Positions 7,981 through 16,105 of a DNA stretch of 59,370 nucleotides are shown piece after piece; position 1 is the stretch's first letter, and each line of letters begins with the position of its first letter. The notes under the pieces were generated by a model that was not told where the DNA came from, made no database searches, and saw only the letters and a program-made list of their open reading frames with translations. The stretch is from NCBI RefSeq assembly GCF_014193845.1, contig NZ_JACHZX010000011.1, forward strand, positions 1 to 59,370. The letters are read 5' to 3'. The position numbers were made by a program, and so were the translations under genes. Origin of the DNA: Sphingomonas sp. BK345 (GTDB lineage: Bacteria; Pseudomonadota; Alphaproteobacteria; Sphingomonadales; Sphingomonadaceae).

Positions 7981-9045
7981 CTAGCGCGCCAGCGGTGCGT
8001 GGTCGAGCCGCGGCAGCACGTGGCGCGCGAACAGGTCGGCCTCGGCGGCGTGCGGGTAGCCCGAGAGAATGAAGGCATCGATCCCCTCGGCGCGATACGC
8101 CTCCAGCTTGGCGAGCACCTGATCGGGGTCGCCGACGATCGCGGCGCCGCAGCCCGAGCGCGCGCGCCCGATCCCGGTCCACAGGTTGGCCTCGGCATAG
8201 CCGTCGTCGCTGCCCTCGCGCAGCTCGGCCTGGCGCCGCACCCCCGCCGACTGCGAGTCGAGCGAGCGCGCGCGGATCGCGGCGCCGGTGGCATCGTCGA
8301 GCCGCGACAGCAGCCGGTCCGCGGCGTCGCGCGCCTCGGCCTCGCTCTCGCGCACCACGACATGGACGCGATAGCCGAAGCGCAGCGTCCGCCCCTTCGC
8401 CGCGGCGCGCGCGCGCAGGTCGGCGACGATGCCGCGCACGCCCTCGATCGTGTCGGGCCACATCAGATAGACGTCGGCCTGCTCGGCCGCGGCGTCGCGC
8501 GCCGCCTCCGACAGGCCGCCGAAATAAAGCAGCGGACAGCGCCCCAGCGTGGTGGTGATGCCGGGCGGGTCGAGTTGGAGCTGCCAGAACTCACCCTGGT
8601 GATCGAGCGACTTGCCGTCGAGCAGCGTGCGCAGGATGTGCATCGCCTCCACCGTGCGGCGGTAGCGCGGCGCGCTCTCCAGCGTCTCGCCCGGCAGGTC
8701 GCTCGAGATGATGTTGACGGTCAGCCGGCCGCCCAGCATCCGGTCGATCGTCGCGATCTGGCGCGCGAGCTGCGGCGGCCAGCCCTCGCCCACGCGCACC
8801 GCCATCAGCAGCCATAGCCGGCGCAGCAGCGGCGCGATGCCCGCGGCAAAGGCGGTGGTGTCGATCCCGAGCGTGTAGCCCGACGGCAGCAGGATATTGT
8901 CGAACCCGCCGGTCTCGGCCTGGAGCACGATGTCGCGGCAATGCTCCCACGACGAGCGCAGCCGCTCGTCCGGAACGCCGAGGAACTCGTAATCGTCGTC
9001 GCACAACGCCGAGAACCAGCTTACCTCGCAGGGCGGGCGCGTCAT
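7981..9045 (-). CDS. SsuD/SmoC-type flavin-dependent (sulfonate) monooxygenase
   Basis: A 354-residue LLM-class bacterial-luciferase-fold enzyme that should use FMNH2 and O2. Relative to E. coli SsuD, Arg226 and His228 (FGYRVHVVVR) fall at identical positions, Arg296 matches Arg297, and Tyr330 in SGYPH matches Tyr331; the C-terminal region aligns throughout. The SsuD Cys54 position is not Cys here (GYTLG), so the substrate may differ from simple alkanesulfonates. SmoC, the sulfoquinovose monooxygenase, belongs to the same group. The ATG overlaps the upstream reductase stop as ATGA, so the two are translationally coupled. No flavin reductase gene is adjacent. Desulfonation is inferred from family and residues; another C-S or C-H oxidation is possible. 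Confidence 0.82.
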   Translation of the reverse strand: MTRPPCEVSWFSALCDDDYEFLGVPDERLRSSWEHCRDIVLQAETGGFDNILLPSGYTLGIDTTAFAAGIAPLLRRLWLLMAVRVGEGWPPQLARQIATIDRMLGGRLTVNIISSDLPGETLESAPRYRRTVEAMHILRTLLDGKSLDHQGEFWQLQLDPPGITTTLGRCPLLYFGGLSEAARDAAAEQADVYLMWPDTIEGVRGIVADLRARAAAKGRTLRFGYRVHVVVRESEAEARDAADRLLSRLDDATGAAIRARSLDSQSAGVRRQAELREGSDDGYAEANLWTGIGRARSGCGAAIVGDPDQVLAKLEAYRAEGIDAFILSGYPHAAEADLFARHVLPRLDHAPLAR

Positions 9046-9950
9046 GGCAGTTTCTCCCCCATGCCGGTCTCGAGCACTGCATACCAGCGCGCGCGCGTCC
9101 ACTCGACCTTGTACGCGTCCGCGGCGGCGCGCACGCGCGCCGGGTTCTGCGAGCCGATGATCGGGATCACGCGCGCGGGATGCGCCATCACCCAGGACAG
9201 CGCCGCGGTGGCCGCGTCGACGCCGAACGCGGCGCCCTGCTCGGCGAGCAGCCGCGCCGCCGGGTGCGACGGGTCGGCCAGCCGCCCGCCGCCGAGCGGC
9301 GACCAGGCGAGCACCGCGAGGTCGAGCCGCATCGCCTGGTCGAGCACGCCGTCGAACAGCGGCGCGGCGCGCAGCGGCGAGAACTCGGGCTGCGTGCTCG
9401 CCAGCGGGTGCGCGAGGAAGGACTGGAGCGCCTCCAGCTCGTGCACCGAATGGTTGGAGACGCCCAGCGCGCGCACCTTGCCGCTCTCCACCATGCGGGT
9501 CAGCGCGGCAGCGACTTCCTGCGGGTGGGTGAGGAAGTCGCGGCGGTGGACCTGGTAGAGGTCGACCACCTCGACGCCGAGGCGGCGCAGCGAGGCGTCG
9601 AGCGCCTCGGCAAGATAGTCGACGCTCGAGTTGTACGGGACGCCGGGCCGGATGCCGCCCTTGGTCGCGATCACCATACGGTCGCGCAGCGCACGATCCT
9701 CGGCCAGCGCGCGGCCGAACAGTTGCTCGGCCGAGCCAAAGCCGGCGGGCACGTCGGCGCCGTAGATGTCGGCGGTGTCGAACAGCGAGATCCCGGCCTC
9801 GAGCGCGGCATCGATCAGCGCGCGCACCGGTGCAATGTCGTCGCCGGCGAGGCGCCACATGCCCCAGGCGAGCGGTGAGACGGTCAGCCCGCTCTTGCCG
9901 AGCGGGCGCGGTTGGTTCGATAGGCGCAGCGTCGTCATCCGCGGCGGCAT
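9042..9950 (-). CDS. Aldo/keto reductase, YdhF-like
   Basis: A cytosolic NADPH-dependent (alpha/beta)8 reductase of about 302 residues. The catalytic tetrad is visible: Asp58 and Tyr63 in FDTADIYG, Lys97 in ATKGG and His135 in YQVHR. C-terminal SPLGGGRL and PIIGSQNPARVRAA resemble E. coli YdhF. The stop overlaps the next gene's ATG (ATGA), pairing it with the flavin monooxygenase. In the known sulfoquinovose monooxygenase pathway an AKR (SmoB) reduces the aldehyde left after desulfonation, which makes that partnership suggestive. An alternative start at 9938 gives 298 residues. Neither start has a good ribosome site, and the divergent gene begins only 18 bp away. Confidence 0.85.
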   Translation of the reverse strand: MPPRMTTLRLSNQPRPLGKSGLTVSPLAWGMWRLAGDDIAPVRALIDAALEAGISLFDTADIYGADVPAGFGSAEQLFGRALAEDRALRDRMVIATKGGIRPGVPYNSSVDYLAEALDASLRRLGVEVVDLYQVHRRDFLTHPQEVAAALTRMVESGKVRALGVSNHSVHELEALQSFLAHPLASTQPEFSPLRAAPLFDGVLDQAMRLDLAVLAWSPLGGGRLADPSHPAARLLAEQGAAFGVDAATAALSWVMAHPARVIPIIGSQNPARVRAAADAYKVEWTRARWYAVLETGMGEKLP

Positions 9951-9968
9951 GGCACAGGGTTGGACGTG

Positions 9969-11057
9969 ATGGTAGCCGAGATCAGGTACGGATTGGTCGG
10001 CACGGGGATGATGGGGGTCGAGCACCTGCGCAACATCGCGTTGGTGCCGGGCGCGCGTGTCGTCGCACTCGCCGACCCGGTCTTGACCTCGCTCGGCTGG
10101 GCGCGCGACGCGCTCGGTGAGGCGGCCGCGGGCGCGATCGCGTATGACTCGGCCGAGGCACTGGCGCGCGACGCCCAGGTCGACGCGGTCGTGATCGCCT
10201 CGCCCAACCACACCCACCGTGCCGTGCTGGAGCCGCTGTTCGCCACCGAGGCGGCGATCCTGTGCGAGAAGCCGCTCGCCACTACGCTCGACGACGCGCG
10301 CTGGATCGTCGATCGGACAGCGACGCGCGCGGCGCCGTTCTGGACCGGCATGGAATATCGCTTCATGCCGCCGGCCGCGGCGTTCATCGCGCAGGTGCAC
10401 GCCGGGCGCGTCGGCGCGTTGCGCATGCTGTCGATCCGCGAGCACCGTTTCCCCTTCCTCAAGAAGGTCGGCGACTGGAACCGCTTCGCCCGCAACACCG
10501 GCGGCACGATGGTGGAGAAATGCTGCCACTTCTTCGACCTGATGCGTGTGATCACCGGCGCCGAGCCCGTGCGCGTTCACTGCTCTGGCGCGATGGACGT
10601 CAACCACCTGGACGAGCGCTACGGCTGCGAGCGCCCCGACATCATCGACAACAGCTACACCACGGTCGACTTCAGCAACGGCGTCCGCGCCCTGCTCGAC
10701 CTCTGCATGTTCGCCGACGGCGCCGAGCACCAGGAGGAGATGAGCGCCACCGGGGACGCCGCGCGGCTCGACGTGCTGATCCCGCCGGGCGAGCTGGTGT
10801 TCTCGCCGCGCACTGGCTTCGGCAACGCCAAGCGCGTGGAGCGAACGACCGTGGCGATCGACCCGGTCGCGCACGCCGCCGGCAGCCACGAGGGGGCGAC
10901 CTATTACCAGCATCTCGCCTTCGCCGCCGCGGTGCGCGGCAAGGCGCCGGTGCAGGTGAGCGCGGAAGACGGGCTGCGCGCGGTCGCGATCGGCGTCGCC
11001 GCCGAAATCAGCGCGCGCGAGCATCGCGTGGTCGAGATGCGGGAGCTGGGGCTGTGA
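9969..11057 (+). CDS. Gfo/Idh/MocA-family NAD(P)-dependent oxidoreductase
   Basis: A 362-residue two-domain dehydrogenase of the glucose-fructose oxidoreductase/inositol dehydrogenase family, acting on sugars, inositols or sugar acids. The N-terminal Rossmann fold has GLVGTGMMG near 8-16; the family EKP motif (CEKPLAT) gives catalytic Lys101. No signal peptide is seen, so it is cytosolic. I chose the ATG at 9969; a TTG at 9960 is in frame. The last codons overlap the next gene as GTGA. It diverges from the AKR/monooxygenase pair across a very short gap, suggesting a shared pathway. The actual substrate cannot be read from sequence. Confidence 0.85.
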   Translation: MVAEIRYGLVGTGMMGVEHLRNIALVPGARVVALADPVLTSLGWARDALGEAAAGAIAYDSAEALARDAQVDAVVIASPNHTHRAVLEPLFATEAAILCEKPLATTLDDARWIVDRTATRAAPFWTGMEYRFMPPAAAFIAQVHAGRVGALRMLSIREHRFPFLKKVGDWNRFARNTGGTMVEKCCHFFDLMRVITGAEPVRVHCSGAMDVNHLDERYGCERPDIIDNSYTTVDFSNGVRALLDLCMFADGAEHQEEMSATGDAARLDVLIPPGELVFSPRTGFGNAKRVERTTVAIDPVAHAAGSHEGATYYQHLAFAAAVRGKAPVQVSAEDGLRAVAIGVAAEISAREHRVVEMRELGL

Positions 11058-12421
11058 CGCTGGTGCAGCCGGGCGACCATGTCGCGATCGTCGGCGGCGG
11101 CTTCTCGGGGACCTTGCTCGCGATCAACCTCGTCCGCCACGATGGCCCTCGCGCGACGCTGATCGAGCGACGCCCCGCTCAGGTCGCGCGCGGCGTCGCC
11201 TATAGCGCCGCGCACGACGAGCATCTGCTCAACGTCCGCGCCGGCAACATGAGCGCGCTGCCCGACGACCCCGACCATTTCGTCCGCTGGCTCGAGCGCG
11301 AGCGGCTGGGCGACCGCGCCACCTTCGTCCCGCGCAAGACCTACGGCCGCTATCTCCGCGCGATGCTCGAGGAGGCCGCCGCGGCGCATCCGGAGCGGCT
11401 GACGCTGGTGACCGGCGAGGTCTGCGCGCTCGACTGCGACTCGCGCGGCTTCGCGCTGACGCTGGCCGAGGGCGGGCGCGTCGAGGCCGATGTCGCGGTG
11501 CTCGCGCTCGGCAACCTGCCGCCGCACAGCCCGCCCGGGCTCGACCCGGCGACGCTGCCGGAGGACTGCTACCGCGCCGACCCCTGGTCCGGCGACATCG
11601 CCGAGGGGCTGTCCGACGACGACGAGGTGGTGCTGGTCGGCACCGGGCTGACAGCAATTGATGCCGCGCTGCTGCTCGAATCCGCGGGGTTCCGCGGGCG
11701 CATCCTCGCGCTGTCGCGGCGCGGGCTGGTGCCGCGCCGCCACGCCGACGGCGCGCCGCGACCGGGGCTGAGCGAGCGGCCCGCGGCGACGCTCTCGGCG
11801 CTGGTGCGCGCGGTGCGCGACCGCACCGAGGCGATCGGCTGGCGCGCGGCTGTCGACGAACTGCGCCCGGTGACCCAGATGATGTGGGGCAGCGCCGACG
11901 CGACGACGCGCGCGCGCTTCCTCCGCCACTTGCGCCCTTATTGGGACGTGCACCGCCACCGGCTCGCCCCCGCGGTGGCGGGTCGGATCGACGCGTTGGT
12001 CGAGGCGGGGCGCTTGCGCTTCGCCGCGGGCAAGCTGGTGGCGGCCGAGGCGGACGGCACGCACGCGCTGCTGCACTGGCGTGCGCGCGGCGGTGAGGCG
12101 GTGACGACGACGCGCGCGGCGCGGATCGTCAACTGCACCGGACCGCAGGGCGATCTGCTGCGCTCGCGCGAGCCGCTGATCCGCCAGCTGCTCGCCGCCG
12201 GGATGATCCGGCCCGACGCGCTGCGGATCGGCCTCGACGTCGACCGCCAGTCGCGCGTCGTTGCCGCCGACGGCGGGATCAGCGACCGGCTCTACTGTAT
12301 CGGGCCGATGACGCGCGGCGAGCTCTGGGAGGTAGTGGCGGTGCCCGATATCCGGCAGCAGAACTGGACGCTCGCGCGCCGCCTCGCCAACGCGCAATGG
12401 GTCGGCGGCGAGGGGCTGTGA
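11054..12421 (+). CDS. FAD/NAD(P)-binding protein, YdhS-like (PF13454 type)
   Basis: A 455-residue flavoprotein with the dinucleotide motif VGGGFSG at residues 13-19 and GVAYS/LLNVRAGNMSALPDDP after it, characteristic of the FAD-NAD(P)-binding family that includes E. coli YdhS. A second nucleotide motif VLVGTGLTAID lies near the middle. The GTG start at 11054 overlaps the preceding stop (GTGA), showing translational coupling to the Gfo/Idh gene; a longer in-frame extension upstream lies inside that gene and is rejected. The biochemical role of the family is not well established. In this setting it could act as a redox partner or an amine/alcohol oxidase, but that is inference. Confidence 0.82.
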   Translation: MTLVQPGDHVAIVGGGFSGTLLAINLVRHDGPRATLIERRPAQVARGVAYSAAHDEHLLNVRAGNMSALPDDPDHFVRWLERERLGDRATFVPRKTYGRYLRAMLEEAAAAHPERLTLVTGEVCALDCDSRGFALTLAEGGRVEADVAVLALGNLPPHSPPGLDPATLPEDCYRADPWSGDIAEGLSDDDEVVLVGTGLTAIDAALLLESAGFRGRILALSRRGLVPRRHADGAPRPGLSERPAATLSALVRAVRDRTEAIGWRAAVDELRPVTQMMWGSADATTRARFLRHLRPYWDVHRHRLAPAVAGRIDALVEAGRLRFAAGKLVAAEADGTHALLHWRARGGEAVTTTRAARIVNCTGPQGDLLRSREPLIRQLLAAGMIRPDALRIGLDVDRQSRVVAADGGISDRLYCIGPMTRGELWEVVAVPDIRQQNWTLARRLANAQWVGGEGL

Positions 12422-12429
12422 GGAGCCGT

Positions 12430-12449
12430 GCTCCTGCGGGCGCAGGAGC
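12430..12449. repeat. Single hairpin repeat, family E, copy 1
   Basis: GCTCCTGC-GGGC-GCAGGAGC forms a perfect 8-bp stem 9 bases after the YdhS-like gene stop. It may double as a transcript end. Related hairpins are near 14149, 20152, 42034 and 54367. Confidence 0.75.
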
Positions 12450-12609
12450 CTGGAGCCGCAAGCGCGGCGTCAACGCCCGCAACGTCCGCGTTCGGGAGCA
12501 TGGAAGCGCCCGGACCGGCGCATCATAACAGTGCAGCGCGGGTCAGGCGCGGATTGTGCGGCGCGGCGCGATCCCGTACGCTCCGGGCTCGTCACTGGAA
12601 GACCGACTC

Positions 12610-13023
12610 ATGACCGCGCACGCGCACGAATATCCCGTCCATGTCGCGGACGAGGACATCGACTTCATGGGCCACGTCAACAACGCTGTCTATCTCAAGT
12701 GGGTTCAGGCCGCGGTGATGGATTATTGGGAGCGCGTCGCGCCGCCCGAGGCGGTGGCGCAGCATCTCTGGGTCGCGCTCAAGCACGAGATCACCTACCG
12801 CCGCCCGACCTTTCTTGAGGACGGCATCGTCGCCGAGGTCATCGCGGAGAAGGCGCAGGGCGCGCGCACCTTCTTCAGCACCCTGTTCAAGCGCGGCGAG
12901 GAGATCGTCGCCGAGGTGAGCAGCGTGTGGTGCTGTCTCGACGCCGCGACGCAGCGCCCGGCGCGTCTCGCCAAGGACGTGATCGCGCGCTTCGTCGCCG
13001 AGCCCGGCACCGCGCGCGGTTGA
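12610..13023 (+). CDS. Acyl-CoA thioesterase, 4HBT hotdog family
   Basis: A 137-residue single hotdog-fold thioesterase that hydrolyses an acyl-CoA to the free acid in the cytosol. The active-site segment DIDFMGHVNNAVYLKW places the catalytic Asp at residue 18, as in 4-hydroxybenzoyl-CoA thioesterase, with the conserved G-H-V-N-N helix start. Length is normal for the family. The ATG at 12610 follows GGAAG. It lies between the YdhS-like gene and the KDG kinase, 53 bp before the latter, on the same strand. Its CoA substrate is unknown; a housekeeping YbgC/FcbC-like role is equally likely. Confidence 0.85.
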   Translation: MTAHAHEYPVHVADEDIDFMGHVNNAVYLKWVQAAVMDYWERVAPPEAVAQHLWVALKHEITYRRPTFLEDGIVAEVIAEKAQGARTFFSTLFKRGEEIVAEVSSVWCCLDAATQRPARLAKDVIARFVAEPGTARG

Positions 13024-13076
13024 CGTCGCTGTCCCGAGCCCCGACACACGGCGGCGCAACGGGTTAGGGGAGAGCG

Positions 13077-14075
13077 ATGGGCAGACTGCTGGCGTTCGGC
13101 GAGGTGATGCTGCGGCTGTCGCCGCCGGGGCGCGAGCTGTTGCTCCAGTCGCCGCGGCTCGATGTCTGGGTCGCGGGTGCCGAGGCCAATGTCGTCACCC
13201 AGCTTGCCTGCCTCGGCCATGACGTCGCCTTCGCCAGCCGCGTGCCCGATAATGATCTCGGCCGCGCCGCGCTCCGCACGTTGCGCGCACACGGGGTCGA
13301 CGTTTCTCATGTCGCGCTCGGCGGCGAGCGGATCGGGCTCTATTTCGCCACCACCGGCGCGGGGCTGCGCGCGACCGAGGTGGTGTACGACCGCGCTCAC
13401 TCCGCTTTCGCCGAGGCGCCGGCCGAGTCGTGGGACTGGGACCGGTTGCTCGACGGCGTCGACCGGCTCCACCTCTCGGGCATTACCCCCGCGCTCGGTC
13501 CGGTGCCAGCCCGCAGCGCGGTAGCGGTGGCGCAAGCGGCGGCGTCGCGTGGAGTGGCGGTCTCATTCGACGGCAATTGGCGCGGCAAGCTATGGGCGCG
13601 CTGGGACGGTAATCCACGCGCGATCCTCGGCGAGATCGTCCGTCACGCCGACCTGATGTTCGGCAACCACCGCGACGTCGCGCTGTTGCTCGGCCGCGAC
13701 GATCTCGCCGGCGATCCGCGGCGCGCTGCCGAGGCGGCCTTCGACGCCTTCCCGACGCTGCGGACGATCGCCTCGACCGCGCGGCACGTCGAGCATGTCG
13801 ACCTCAACCGGCTCTCGGCGCGGATCGACACGCGCGAGGCGGCGGTCGAGAGCGAGGAAGTGGTGCTCGCCGGGATCGTCGACCGGATCGGCGGTGGCGA
13901 CGCCTTCGCCGCCGGCGTGCTCCACGCGTTGCGGCGGGGCGAGGGCGCCGCGGCGGCGGCGCGGAGCGGGCTGGCGCTCGCGGCGCTCAAACATTCGCTG
14001 CCGGGAGACGCCGGGCTGTTCCGCGAGAGCGACCTCGACGCGTTCCTCAGCGGTGAGTTGGACGTGCGGCGGTAG
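13077..14075 (+). CDS. kdgK: 2-Dehydro-3-deoxygluconokinase (PfkB family)
   Basis: A 332-residue ribokinase-family sugar kinase. It should phosphorylate 2-keto-3-deoxygluconate (KDG) to KDPG, the entry of sugar acids into the Entner-Doudoroff pathway. N-terminal FGEVMLRLSPPG and VAGAEANVV match KDG kinases. The PfkB C-terminal signature is DRIGGGDAFAAG, with Gly in place of the usual Ala in GAGD; the catalytic base Asp275 is kept. A strong AGGGGAG ribosome site precedes the ATG. It follows the thioesterase by 53 bp. Proximity to a sugar-type oxidoreductase cluster suggests that cluster may converge on KDG. Confidence 0.88.
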   Translation: MGRLLAFGEVMLRLSPPGRELLLQSPRLDVWVAGAEANVVTQLACLGHDVAFASRVPDNDLGRAALRTLRAHGVDVSHVALGGERIGLYFATTGAGLRATEVVYDRAHSAFAEAPAESWDWDRLLDGVDRLHLSGITPALGPVPARSAVAVAQAAASRGVAVSFDGNWRGKLWARWDGNPRAILGEIVRHADLMFGNHRDVALLLGRDDLAGDPRRAAEAAFDAFPTLRTIASTARHVEHVDLNRLSARIDTREAAVESEEVVLAGIVDRIGGGDAFAAGVLHALRRGEGAAAAARSGLALAALKHSLPGDAGLFRESDLDAFLSGELDVRR

Positions 14076-14148
14076 GGGCCTGAACGCACCGCGCCGTGCG
14101 TCTGCGCACGCAGGAGGCCAGTGCTAGTCACGCCCACGCCGCGGCTCT

Positions 14149-14172
14149 GTGCTCCTGCTCGCGCAGGAGCAC
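14149..14172. repeat. Hairpin repeat, family E, copy 2
   Basis: GTGCTCCTGC-TCGC-GCAGGAGCAC is a perfect 10-bp stem. A partial copy (GCGCACGCAGGAG) lies about 40 bases earlier. It separates the convergent kdgK and hydrolase-like genes. Confidence 0.8.
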
Positions 14173-14198
14173 GGATCCAGCGGTTAGGCGGGCGTCCG

Positions 14199-14786
14199 CT
14201 ACCGTCGTCCGATCAGCGCCTCGGCACGCGCGACCTCGTGCGCCGCGACCTGGTGGGTCACGCGCAGGAACAAGCGCTGCGCCTGCTGCCACGCGCCGCG
14301 CTCGTCCGCGACGCTGCGGACCCGCCGCCCGGCGATAAGCTGGCTGCCCCAGGCGTCGAGCGTCGAGCGGATCGCCGCCTCGTCGTGCTGCGGCTGGATC
14401 ACCACCGAGGGGAAGGGCAGCGGCGTACCCGGCGAGGCGAACAGGCCGGGGTCTCCGTCGACGCCGGTCTCCTCGCCGCGTGGGGCGAACAGCAGCGCGC
14501 CCGCGATCCGCGAAACATAGTCGGCGGGCGAAAGCCGCCCCCACCAGGCGCTCGCGGCACAGCCCAGCCCGTCGGCGATCAGCAGCACCGGCCGCTGCGT
14601 CGCGCACACGGCCTGGTCGACCTTGGCCGCCCAGATCTTGCGGTCGGCGCGCGAGCGGACCGACAGCGGCAGCGCGCGCGGATCATCGGCGGGCCAGCCG
14701 AACATCGTCTTCCAGGTCGGCACGGGTCGCGCCGAGTCGTTGATCGCGAGCACCGCGAACGGCCCCGAGTCGGCGATGGCGAACAT
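14199..14786 (-). CDS. RBBP9/YdeN-like alpha/beta-hydrolase fold protein, apparently inactive
   Basis: A 195-residue protein with the layout of small RBBP9/YdeN serine hydrolases: PTWKTMFGW near 23-31, the elbow strand VLLIADGLGC at 67-76 and PSVVIQPQHDEA in the second half. Active members have A-H-S-L-G-C at the elbow, with Ser as nucleophile. Here it reads A-D-G-L-G-C, so Gly73 replaces the Ser. The usual C-terminal GHIN motif with the catalytic His is also replaced (RSVADERGAW). It should therefore lack hydrolase activity and may bind a ligand or protein. It is divergent from fadA. The fold call is by motif only; I cannot name a function. Confidence 0.6.
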   Translation of the reverse strand: MFAIADSGPFAVLAINDSARPVPTWKTMFGWPADDPRALPLSVRSRADRKIWAAKVDQAVCATQRPVLLIADGLGCAASAWWGRLSPADYVSRIAGALLFAPRGEETGVDGDPGLFASPGTPLPFPSVVIQPQHDEAAIRSTLDAWGSQLIAGRRVRSVADERGAWQQAQRLFLRVTHQVAAHEVARAEALIGRR

Positions 14787-14916
14787 GATCGTCTCCCACG
14801 GATCGGCGTTCGCAGGCTAGGCTATCCGATCGCGGAGACGAGTCCAGATGCACTTGGCATCGCAGCAGTTCTTCTATCATCGCAGCGAAGCGAGCCGATC
14901 CCGGCTTGAGCGTGCG

Positions 14917-14932
14917 TTGACGTTGACGTAAG
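14917..14932. promoter_or_regulatory. Candidate LiuR-type operator before fadA
   Basis: TTGACGTTGACGTAAG is an imperfect palindrome of TT-ACGT and ACGT-AA half-sites, ending 35 bases before the fadA ATG. From memory it resembles sites of MerR-family LiuR regulators of fatty-acid and branched-chain amino-acid degradation in proteobacteria. No such regulator is in the window, so the assignment is tentative. Confidence 0.4.
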
Positions 14933-14967
14933 CGGCATCCAACGAACTCGGACTCGAGAGGTATGAG

Positions 14968-16104
14968 ATGAGCAACGTCGTGATCGCCGGCTACGCCCGG
15001 TCGCCCTTCCAGCTCGCGGGCAAGGGCGAGCTGGCGCGGGTCCGCCCCGACGACCTCGCCGCGCAGGTGATCCGCGGGCTGCTGGAGAAGACGAAGGTCG
15101 ATCCCGCCGCGATCGAGGACATCATCCTGGGCTGCGCTTTCCCTGAGGGCGAGCAGGGGCTCAACGTCGCGCGCCTCGTCGGGCTGCTCGCCGACCTGCC
15201 GCTGTCGGTCGGCGGCATGACGGTGAACCGCTTCTGCGGCTCGTCGATGAGCGCGATCCATATCGCGATGGGGCAGATCCAGATCGGTGCGGGCGAGGCG
15301 TTCATCTGTGCCGGGCTCGAGTCGATGAGCCGCATCCCGATGGGCGGCTACAACCCGCTGCCCAGCCCCGAGCTCGCCGCCAAGAGCCCGGGCGCGTACA
15401 TGGGGATGGGCCAGACCGCTGAGAACGTCGCGCAGCAATATCAGATCACGCGCGCCGAGCAGGAGGCGTTCGCGGTGAACAGCCAGCAGAAGGCGGCCGC
15501 GGCGCGCGCCAAGGGACGGCTCGCCGAGGAGATCGTGCCGATCCGCACGAAGAAGGGCGAGGTGACGCAGGACGGCATCATCCGCCCCGAGACCACCGCC
15601 GAGGTACTCGCCGGGCTCAAGCCCGCGTTCAGCGCCGACGGCTCGGTCACCGCGGGCACTTCCTCGCCGCTCACCGACGGCGCCAGCGCGGTGCTAGTCA
15701 CCTCCGAAGAGTTCGCGGTGAAGCACGGGCTCAAGGTGCTGGCGCGGATCGTGTCGGTCGGTGTCGCCGGCTGCGCGCCCGAGACGATGGGGCTGGGGCC
15801 GATCGGCGCCTCGAGGAAGGCGCTGGAGCGCGCCGGGATCGCCGCGGGCGATCTCGACGTCGTCGAGATCAACGAGGCCTTCGCCAGCCAGGCGATCGCC
15901 TGCATCCGCGACCTGGGCCTCAAAGAAGAGACGATCAACCTCGACGGCGGCGCGATCGCGATCGGCCACCCGCTCGGCGCCACCGGCGCGCGCATCGTCG
16001 GCAAGGCGGCGGCGCTGCTCGAGCGCGAGGGCGGCCGCTACGCGCTGGCGACGCAATGCATCGGCGGCGGGCAGGGCATTGCCACGGTGCTGGAGCGCGC
16101 GTGA
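14968..16104 (+). CDS. fadA: Acetyl-CoA acyltransferase (thiolase)
   Basis: A 378-residue thiolase that cleaves 3-ketoacyl-CoA with CoA in the last step of beta-oxidation. All three catalytic positions are present: nucleophile Cys90 in NRFCGSS, His334 in GHPLGATGAR and the second Cys364 in TQCIGGGQG. GAGAGG precedes the ATG. The next gene, the 3-hydroxyacyl-CoA dehydrogenase/enoyl-CoA hydratase fusion, begins one base after its stop, so the two subunits of a beta-oxidation complex are coexpressed. A biosynthetic acetoacetyl-CoA thiolase (phaA) would look similar; the partner gene favours degradation. Confidence 0.93.
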   Translation: MSNVVIAGYARSPFQLAGKGELARVRPDDLAAQVIRGLLEKTKVDPAAIEDIILGCAFPEGEQGLNVARLVGLLADLPLSVGGMTVNRFCGSSMSAIHIAMGQIQIGAGEAFICAGLESMSRIPMGGYNPLPSPELAAKSPGAYMGMGQTAENVAQQYQITRAEQEAFAVNSQQKAAAARAKGRLAEEIVPIRTKKGEVTQDGIIRPETTAEVLAGLKPAFSADGSVTAGTSSPLTDGASAVLVTSEEFAVKHGLKVLARIVSVGVAGCAPETMGLGPIGASRKALERAGIAAGDLDVVEINEAFASQAIACIRDLGLKEETINLDGGAIAIGHPLGATGARIVGKAAALLEREGGRYALATQCIGGGQGIATVLERA

Positions 16105-16105
16105 C

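Noticed and set aside
9042..9950. Definite assignment of the AKR/monooxygenase pair as smoB/smoC
   Set aside because: The accessory SMO genes are missing and the Cys54-equivalent differs; motif reading cannot establish orthology, so no symbols were given.
9951..11024. Long upstream extension of the AKR frame running through the Gfo/Idh gene
   Set aside because: The extension is antisense to a well-defined gene; AKR homology begins only at the proposed start.
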